From contig CAYUHJ010000122.1 in the NCBI GenBank assembly GCA_964444365.1, forward strand, positions 1 to 17,963: 17,963 nt of DNA. Reading direction: 5' to 3'. Of this stretch, positions 5,729-12,046 are shown one piece after another (positions within the stretch are counted from its first letter, which is position 1; each line of letters opens with the position of its first letter). The notes beneath the pieces are model-generated. The model did no database searches. It saw only the letters and a program-made list of their open reading frames with translations, and was not told the DNA's origin. A program made the translations under genes and the position numbers. Source of the DNA: CAYUHJ01 sp964444365. Lineage in GTDB: Bacteria > Planctomycetota > Planctomycetia > Gemmatales > Gemmataceae.

Positions 5729-7753
5729 ATGACCACCGACCAGGCGTGTCCCTCGACCGCCGACCTGGAGCGACTCCTGCTCGGCCGGCTCGCCGGCGAG
5801 CACGCCACCCGGGTGCACCGCCACCTGGACGTGTGCCCGTTCTGCCCGGCCCGCGTGAATGATCTGAAGCTCGAAAGCCGCCTGATGCGGGTCCTGTCTC
5901 AGCGGCCGACCGTGTCCGCCGACGAGGGGTCCGCCGGGCTCACGTCGCTGATGACCCGGCTCGAACAGCTCGTCTCGGCCGACGGCGCGGACGAGTCCGA
6001 GGACGGGTTCGCCTTCCTGGACCCGGCCGAAAGCGAAGACGAACTCGGCCGGTTCGCCGGCTACCGCGTGGTGGAACTGCTCGGCCGCGGCGGGATGGGG
6101 TTCGTGTTCCGCGCGGAAGACCGCCGGCTGAGCCGGTGGGTCGCGCTGAAAGTGATGCGGCCGGAACTGGCCCGGAACGCGGCCGCCTGCCAGCGGTTCC
6201 TGCGGGAAGCCCGGGCGATGGCCGCCGTCCGGCACGACCACATCGCCGTGATCCACGAGGTCGGGGCCGCCGCCACCCCCGCCGGGGGCGAACTCCCGTA
6301 CCTCACGATGGAGTTGTTGGAGGGGTGCAGCCTCGACCGGTGGCTGCGGGACCACCGCCGACTGCCGATCGCGGACGCGGTCCGGATCGGCCGGGAGGCC
6401 GCGGCCGGGCTCGCCGCCGCCCACGCGACCGGGCTGGTTCACCGGGACGTCAAGCCGTCCAACCTGTGGCTCGAAGCCCCGCCGGGGTGGCGGTACAACC
6501 CGCCGGCCGGCCGACCGGCGCTCGGGGCGGTCGGCCGGGTCAAGCTCATCGACTTCGGCATGGCCGGCCCCGCCAACCCCGCTGCCGACACCGGCGTGTC
6601 CGGCACCCTCGGGTACATGGCCCCGGAGCAATTCCGAGGCACCGCCCAGGACGCCCGGTGCGACCTGTTCGCCCTCGGGGTCGTGCTGTACGAACTGACC
6701 ACCGGGGAGCACCCGTACCCCGGCCGCGGCCTGCCCGGCTCGTTCACCGGCGACCCGGACCCCGCGTCCGTCCGCGACCTCCGCCCGGACGCCCCGGCCG
6801 AACTCGCCGGGTTAATCCGCGCGATGATGGCGGAGGCCCCCGCCGACCGGCCCGCGTCCGCTCTGGAGGTGGAACGGGAACTGACGGCAATCGACCGGGC
6901 GCAGGCCGAGTCCGCCGCCCGCCCGCCCCGCTGGTCTCAGTGGTGGCCCCCGGCGGCGGCCGCCGCGGTCGCCGCCGCCGGCCTGGTCGGTCTGTTCCTC
7001 CGGGGGCCGACGATGGCCCGGACCGCTCCCGCGCCGTCGTCGGCCGTCGCACCCGCCGACCGACCGCGGGACCAGAGCGACCCCTGGTGCGAGAGTCTCG
7101 CAGAACTGCCCTCCGGGATGCAGTTCACCGCCCTGACGCGAAAGCTCCGCGAGCGGAACCCGGGTTGCTCGGTATTGGACACCCGGCCGGAAGGGTGGGT
7201 GGAGCGGGAGGGCGTGTTGCGGTTCAAGGTCACGTCCGACAAGGTCCGCGACATCGGCCCGATCGCCTGCCTCCGGGACCTGAAACAGGTCGGCATCCAC
7301 GGAACCCCCGCGCGCATGGGCGCGTTCTGCGACCCGTCCCCGCTCGCGGATCTGAGGCTGCACACCCTCACGCTGCAGAACCACCCTCATCTCACGAGCA
7401 TCGCCGGGATCCGCGGGATGGAACTGGTCGAACTGAACCTGTACTGCACCGGGGTGACGTCCGTGAACGGACTCAACGGCCGTCGCCTCGAAACCCTCCG
7501 GATCACCGACTCCCCCGTGCGGGACTTGACCCCGGTCGCCGCCCTGCCCCGGTTGAAACTCCTCGATTGCGTGGGCTGCCCGGTGGAGTCCTACCTGCCC
7601 CTGGAACGCTCGACCGTCCAGGAACTGTGGGGGACGATCCACCCCGCGCGGGACCACCCGGTGCTGCGGGCGAACCGCCGCCTGACCCACATCAACGGCA
7701 TCCCCGTGGCCGAATACTGGAAGTCCGTCGGAACGTCCGACACGCCCGGGTGA
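5729..7753 (+). CDS. Membrane Ser/Thr protein kinase with anti-sigma-like zinc motif and LRR-like C-terminus
   Basis: The protein has 674 residues. The first 45 form an anti-sigma-like zinc-finger segment with HLDVCPFC (His32, Cys36, Cys39; HxxxCxxC). A Hanks-type kinase domain follows at about 112-390. Its landmarks are the Gly-rich loop GRGGMGFV (119-126), Lys141 in VALKVM, HRDVKPSN with Asp240 (238-245), DFG at 275-277 and GTLGYMAPE at 292-300, so all key catalytic residues are present. An insert of about 20 residues lies between KPSN and DFG. One membrane span sits at about 406-424. The outward-facing part begins near Trp453 with LPSGMQFTALTRKLRERNPG, a block typical of Gemmata kinases. 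It continues into leucine-rich-repeat-like units (about 500-640) such as VELNLYCTGVTSVNGLNG. The gene follows the ECF gene by 16 bases. A sensor kinase that also binds its sigma factor is a reasonable inference, not shown. Confidence 0.93.
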   Translation: MTTDQACPSTADLERLLLGRLAGEHATRVHRHLDVCPFCPARVNDLKLESRLMRVLSQRPTVSADEGSAGLTSLMTRLEQLVSADGADESEDGFAFLDPAESEDELGRFAGYRVVELLGRGGMGFVFRAEDRRLSRWVALKVMRPELARNAAACQRFLREARAMAAVRHDHIAVIHEVGAAATPAGGELPYLTMELLEGCSLDRWLRDHRRLPIADAVRIGREAAAGLAAAHATGLVHRDVKPSNLWLEAPPGWRYNPPAGRPALGAVGRVKLIDFGMAGPANPAADTGVSGTLGYMAPEQFRGTAQDARCDLFALGVVLYELTTGEHPYPGRGLPGSFTGDPDPASVRDLRPDAPAELAGLIRAMMAEAPADRPASALEVERELTAIDRAQAESAARPPRWSQWWPPAAAAAVAAAGLVGLFLRGPTMARTAPAPSSAVAPADRPRDQSDPWCESLAELPSGMQFTALTRKLRERNPGCSVLDTRPEGWVEREGVLRFKVTSDKVRDIGPIACLRDLKQVGIHGTPARMGAFCDPSPLADLRLHTLTLQNHPHLTSIAGIRGMELVELNLYCTGVTSVNGLNGRRLETLRITDSPVRDLTPVAALPRLKLLDCVGCPVESYLPLERSTVQELWGTIHPARDHPVLRANRRLTHINGIPVAEYWKSVGTSDTPG

Positions 7754-7799
7754 CCGGATTCCGCCGGTCGCGCGTCCGATTTCGTCTCGCCGGCTCGTA

Positions 7800-7819
7800 T
7801 GCGTTGGTAGCCCAACGCA
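7800..7819 (+). promoter_or_regulatory. Perfect 8-base hairpin in the leader of the giant protease gene
   Basis: TGCGTTGG (7800-7807) and CCAACGCA (7812-7819) form a perfect stem with a TAGC loop, in the 86-base gap between the kinase stop and the protease start. It ends 20 bases before the ATG. A GGGAGACGACG ribosome binding segment follows. There is no T-tract, so it may be an attenuator, a messenger-stabilising stem, an operator, or a partial terminator for the kinase gene. Confidence 0.45.
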
Positions 7820-7839
7820 CATCTTGCCGGGAGACGACG

Positions 7840-10800
7840 ATGACTTGCCGCAAATCTCGCGCGCGGATTGTCGAACTGCAACCCCTGGAAACCCGAGACG
7901 TCCCGTCGGGCGTCGGGGCCGGACTCCTCTGCGGGTGCCCTCAGTGCTCCGGGCTGGGTTCCGCCGGTCTGCTGGCCGAATCCGCCGGCGGGGCGGGGCC
8001 GGCCGCGGCGCTGGCCGCCGACCCGGTGCCCGGCTCCGACACCTACACCCGCACCACCGGCGACATCCGGATCGACAGCCTGATGTGGTACACCGACCCC
8101 CAGGGGCCGGGGCCGCGGACCATGACCTACACGTTCGGCACCTACCCGTTCAGCGACAAGCTCAAGGACAACTACCGCGACATCTTCGCCTGGCTGACGC
8201 ACACGAACCTCATCAACACCCGGTTCGAGGAGTCCGACACGGTCGTGCCCGGACAGCAGATGATCCGGATCGAGACCCGCCCGGACGGGTACGCGACCGG
8301 CGGCGGGTACGGGGTCCGGCTCAACCTGCAGTTCGACTACGCCGGGGACCTCAACGGCTGGCAGAACGGGCCGGGGTCGCACGGGTACGGAACCCTGGTC
8401 CACGAGCTGGGCCACGCTCTGGGCCTGAAACACAGCTTCGAGGGGGTGGCCGGGTACGACGCGCTGCCGGCTGCGGACGACCTCAAGCTCAACACCGTGA
8501 TGGCGTACGCGGGCAGCTTCGGCCCCGGCACGTTCATGCGGTACGACGCGCTGGGCCTGCAGTACATTTACGGCTCCGGGGCGCACAACGCGGGCGACAC
8601 GGTGTACACCTTCACCGACCGGATCGACACCTTTCCGGACGCCGGCCGGGCGCTCTCCGCCGACGGGTACTACGACTCGTCGACCGCTCAACTGTTGTGG
8701 GACACCGGCGGCACCGACGAACTCGACTTCGCCGCCCTCGCCGCGGACCCCGACGGCTACCGGATGGACCTCCGGCCGGGCGGGCTGTTGACCCGGAAGG
8801 CCGGATACGACGCCGCCAACGACGTGACGTTGAACGGCGCGAGCGTCATCGCCTACGGGGTCCTCATCGAAAACGTCGTCGCCTCGTCCAGCAGCGACGA
8901 CATCGTTCTGAACGCGGCCAAGAACCGCGTCCGCGGCTACCCGGCCGGGAAGGCCGTCGGCGCGGACACGATCTTCGCCGCGACCACCGAGGACACCCTC
9001 GACCTGACCGCGTACGCCAGGGCCCAGGTCACGGCGACCCGCGACGGCAACGACCTCAAGCTGACCCTCGGCACCAACGGCTCGGTCACGGTCAAGGACT
9101 ACTACGCCGGCCGCGGCATGGCGGTCCAGTTCTCGGACGGCACCCTCGCCACCGGCGACCGCGGCCCGACCGCCAACGACCTCGAAGTCTCGGTCGTCGA
9201 GGATACCCCGAAGACGTTCTCCCTCCCCGCCTCCGACCCGAACGGCGACCCCCTCACCTACGAGATCGTCACCGGCCCCGCGAACGGCACGTTCACCCGG
9301 TCCGGCGGGTCCGTGACGTACACGCCGAACACGGACTTCATCGGGCCGGACACGTTCGCCTTCCGCGTGACCGCCCGGGGGGTGGCGTCCGCCACCGCGA
9401 CCGTGGTCCTCCAGGTCCGGAACGTCAACGACGCGCCGGTCGCGTCGAACGTGACCGTGACGACCGACCCCGGCGTCCCGCTGGAGGTCAAAATCCCCTG
9501 GACCGACGCGGACGGCAGCCGGGACTTCAGCACCCGGATCGTGACCCAGCCGGGGTTCGGGACGGCCAGCCTCCCGCCGGACACCAAGGGCGTCGTGACG
9601 TACACCCCGAAGGCGGGATTCTCCGGGGGGACGGACACGTTCACCGTGACGGTCCGCGACTCGGACGGGGCGGTGTCCAACGTCGCGACCGTGACCGTCA
9701 AGGTGACCGGGTCGAACCTCGCGCCGGTGGCCGTCAACGACGCCGCGGACCAGATGCACCAGGGCCTCCCGAACGTCCTCGACGTGCTGGCCAACGACAC
9801 CGACGGCAACGGCGACACCCTGACCATCCAGTCCGTCACCGCCCCCGCAAAGGGGACGGCGGCGATCGCGAACGGCAAGGTGACGTACACCCCGGCGGCG
9901 ACCGCGACCGGCACGGACTCCTTCACCTACACCGTTTCGGACGGCCGCGGCGGGACGGCGACCGCGCGGGTCGACCTCACGATCGTCCCCCCGCCGCCGC
10001 CGGCCCCCGCCAACTTCCGGGTCACGCGGCTGACGAAAACGTCCGTGGGCCTCGCCTGGGACCGGGTGCCCGGGGCGGAGAGCTACATTCTGGAAAGCCT
10101 GGAAGGCACGGTGAACGGCGTCGAGAACTGGTCCCGGTTCGCGACCCCGAACGGGACCACGACGGGCTACGGCATCACCGGGTTCGGCGAGGGGACGACC
10201 AAGACCTACCGCATCCGGTCGGTCACCGCGCTCAGCGGCCCGAGCCGGAACGATTCCCGGGTCACGTTCACCACGCTGGTCAACCAGGCCCCGGTCGGAA
10301 CGGCGGCGACCGTCTCCACCCCGGAAGACACGGCCAAAGTCATCACCCTCGCCGCGACCGACCCCGACACGGACGCCGTCACGTTCGCCCTCGGCACGCT
10401 CCCCCGGAACGGCCGGGTGACCCTGTCCGGGACTCAGGTCACCTACACCCCGAACCCGAACTTCTTCGGCCGGGACACGTTCACCTTCACCGCGTCCGAC
10501 GGCAAGCTCGCGTCGGCCCCCGCAACGGTCACCGTCGACGTGACCCCCGTCAACGACGCGCCGACGGCCCTGCCCGGCACCCTGGTCGTCGGCCGGGGCG
10601 GGACCGGAGCGGTGACGCTGACGGGGGCGGACCCGGACGGCGACGCCCTGACCTATGTCGTGACCGTCGCTCCGGCCCACGGGTCGGTCCGGGTCGAGGG
10701 AAATCAGGCGACGTACACCCCCGCGGCAGGGTACACCGGGCCGGACCTGTTCCGGGTCGCCGCGTCCGACGGGAAGGTTCAGTCGGTCGCCGCGGATGTG

Positions 10801-11826
10801 ACCGTGACCGTCACCCCCGCTTCACCCGTGCCGGCGAACCCCTCGTCGCAGGTGGTCGCGGTCGGGAGCGGGGCGAGCGGGGCGGTCGCGGTGCTGGACT
10901 CGTCCCGGACCCGAACCGACCGGACCCCGTTCCCCGGCACCGCCGGCGGGGTCCGGGTCGCGAGCGCGGACGTGACGGGGGACGGCGTGCCCGACCTCGT
11001 CGCCGGCCGCGGCCCCGGCGGGCCGTCGACGGTCGTCGTGCTGGACGGGGTCACCGGGGGGGAAGTGATCCGGTTCGAGGCCTTCGAGACCGGCTTCACG
11101 GGCGGCGTGTTCGTGGCCGCCGCCGACCTCGACGGGGACGGGTTCGCCGATCTGGTCGTCTCCCCCGACCAGGGCGGCGGCCCCATCGTCGCGGTCTTCC
11201 GCGGGGCGGACCTGACCGGCGGCACCGTCAACCCGGCGCGGTTCTTCGGCATCCAGGACGACAGCTTCCGCGGCGGGGCACGGGTCGCCCTCGGCGACCT
11301 GACCGGCGACGGCGTCCCGGACCTCGTCGTCGCGGCCGGGTTCCTCGGCGGCCCCCGCGTCACCGTGTGGGACGGCACGGACCTGCTCGCCGGCCGGCTC
11401 GACACCCCGCTGGCCAACTTCTTCGCCTTCGAGGACACCCTCCGCAACGGCACCTTCGTCGCGGTCGGCGACTTCGACGGGGACGGCGTCGGCGAACTGG
11501 CCGTCGGCGGCGGGCCGGGCGGCGGCCCGCGGGTCCGCATCGTCGACGGGTTCGCCCTCACTTCGAGCCCCCTGTCCCGGCTGGACGACCGCCTCGACCT
11601 CGTCCGCGCGAACGGGTTCGCCGGCCCGGCCGACGCCCGCGGCGGCGTCCGCCTCGCGGCGGTCGACCTGGACGGCGACGGCACGGCGGAGCTGATCGCC
11701 GCCGACGGCGAGGCGGTCGGCACGACGGTCCGGGTGTACGCTCGCGCCTTGGCCGCGGACTGGTCCGAGCCGGACTGGGAAATGAACCTGTGGCCCGACG
11801 CCTCGGCGGGCGTGTTCGTCGGCTGA
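7840..11826 (+). CDS. Giant secreted metzincin (serralysin-like) protease with Ig/cadherin-like, FN3 and FG-GAP domains
   Basis: The protein has 1328 residues. It opens with RARIVELQPLETRDVPS, the LExRxxPS type N-terminal segment of planctomycete exported proteins, then a Cys cluster CGCPQC (31-36). The catalytic domain spans about 70-260. It holds the metzincin zinc motif HELGHALGLKH (188-198, ligands His188, His192, His198; base Glu189) and a Met-turn in NTVMAYAG (Met221), followed by DALGLQYIYG as in serralysin-type M10 proteases. A region of unclear fold (about 260-445) follows. Tandem Ig/cadherin-like repeats cover about 446-720 with linkers such as NVNDAPVA, then an FN3-like domain (about 725-812) and two more Ig/cadherin-like repeats (about 815-995). 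The C-terminus (about 1005-1328) has five FG-GAP/VCBS-like units with Asp-rich motifs beginning at D1044, D1096, D1153, D1211 and D1276, probably calcium-binding. The start is the ATG after the ribosome binding site; the frame stays open far upstream inside the kinase gene, which is a GC artefact. Confidence 0.92.
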   Translation: MTCRKSRARIVELQPLETRDVPSGVGAGLLCGCPQCSGLGSAGLLAESAGGAGPAAALAADPVPGSDTYTRTTGDIRIDSLMWYTDPQGPGPRTMTYTFGTYPFSDKLKDNYRDIFAWLTHTNLINTRFEESDTVVPGQQMIRIETRPDGYATGGGYGVRLNLQFDYAGDLNGWQNGPGSHGYGTLVHELGHALGLKHSFEGVAGYDALPAADDLKLNTVMAYAGSFGPGTFMRYDALGLQYIYGSGAHNAGDTVYTFTDRIDTFPDAGRALSADGYYDSSTAQLLWDTGGTDELDFAALAADPDGYRMDLRPGGLLTRKAGYDAANDVTLNGASVIAYGVLIENVVASSSSDDIVLNAAKNRVRGYPAGKAVGADTIFAATTEDTLDLTAYARAQVTATRDGNDLKLTLGTNGSVTVKDYYAGRGMAVQFSDGTLATGDRGPTANDLEVSVVEDTPKTFSLPASDPNGDPLTYEIVTGPANGTFTRSGGSVTYTPNTDFIGPDTFAFRVTARGVASATATVVLQVRNVNDAPVASNVTVTTDPGVPLEVKIPWTDADGSRDFSTRIVTQPGFGTASLPPDTKGVVTYTPKAGFSGGTDTFTVTVRDSDGAVSNVATVTVKVTGSNLAPVAVNDAADQMHQGLPNVLDVLANDTDGNGDTLTIQSVTAPAKGTAAIANGKVTYTPAATATGTDSFTYTVSDGRGGTATARVDLTIVPPPPPAPANFRVTRLTKTSVGLAWDRVPGAESYILESLEGTVNGVENWSRFATPNGTTTGYGITGFGEGTTKTYRIRSVTALSGPSRNDSRVTFTTLVNQAPVGTAATVSTPEDTAKVITLAATDPDTDAVTFALGTLPRNGRVTLSGTQVTYTPNPNFFGRDTFTFTASDGKLASAPATVTVDVTPVNDAPTALPGTLVVGRGGTGAVTLTGADPDGDALTYVVTVAPAHGSVRVEGNQATYTPAAGYTGPDLFRVAASDGKVQSVAADVTVTVTPASPVPANPSSQVVAVGSGASGAVAVLDSSRTRTDRTPFPGTAGGVRVASADVTGDGVPDLVAGRGPGGPSTVVVLDGVTGGEVIRFEAFETGFTGGVFVAAADLDGDGFADLVVSPDQGGGPIVAVFRGADLTGGTVNPARFFGIQDDSFRGGARVALGDLTGDGVPDLVVAAGFLGGPRVTVWDGTDLLAGRLDTPLANFFAFEDTLRNGTFVAVGDFDGDGVGELAVGGGPGGGPRVRIVDGFALTSSPLSRLDDRLDLVRANGFAGPADARGGVRLAAVDLDGDGTAELIAADGEAVGTTVRVYARALAADWSEPDWEMNLWPDASAGVFVG

Positions 11827-11878
11827 CGCCGGTGCGGTGTCTCCGCCCCGGTCCTGCGCTGCCCTCGCGGCTCCCTTC

Positions 11879-11908
11879 CCCCTCCCTCTTCGGGAGGGGT
11901 TCTTTTTT
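11879..11908 (+). terminator. Intrinsic-type terminator after the giant protease gene
   Basis: CCCCTCCC (11879-11886) pairs perfectly with GGGAGGGG (11892-11899) across a TCTTC loop and is followed by TTCTTTTTT (11900-11908). The stem plus T-tract lies 53 bases after the protease stop and fits a rho-independent terminator. The stem resembles the arms of the palindromic repeats at 699-807 and 3369-3500, so it may derive from a decayed copy. Confidence 0.75.
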
Positions 11909-11996
11909 CCCGTGCGGACTCGCCGCGATGGTCCCCGCGTGTCGGTTTCGGATAGCACCCGGTCGGTTCCCGCCATTCCGCCCGCTCGGTTCGAGG

Positions 11997-12004
11997 GGTA
12001 GACT
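11997..12004 (+). promoter_or_regulatory. Possible -10 promoter element (GGTAGACT) before the DUF1549/DUF1553 gene
   Basis: TAGACT preceded by GG lies 43-50 bases before the ATG, downstream of the terminator, where a promoter is expected. It matches four of six positions of TATAAT and the GGTANNNT pattern of other upstream regions here. No clear -35 box is visible. Confidence 0.3.
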
Positions 12005-12046
12005 ACAGCAACATCCCACCACCCGCACTCGTCTCGGGGGCACGTC

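Noticed and set aside
6136..7839. In-frame upstream extension of the giant protease gene into the kinase gene
   Set aside because: The frame is open only because of base composition. The translation is Arg/Pro-rich and overlaps the kinase catalytic domain, while a ribosome binding site and the LExRxxPS start are present at 7840.
10001..10011. Proline run in the giant protease (CCGCCGCCG) as a microsatellite or frameshift site
   Set aside because: It encodes a short linker before the FN3 domain, and the frame stays intact on both sides.
7591..10680. Open frame of 1029 codons on the - strand
   Set aside because: It lies opposite the giant protease gene, whose domains are recognisable. The antisense translation is rich in Arg, Gly, Val and Pro with no motif, a known artefact of GC-rich third positions.
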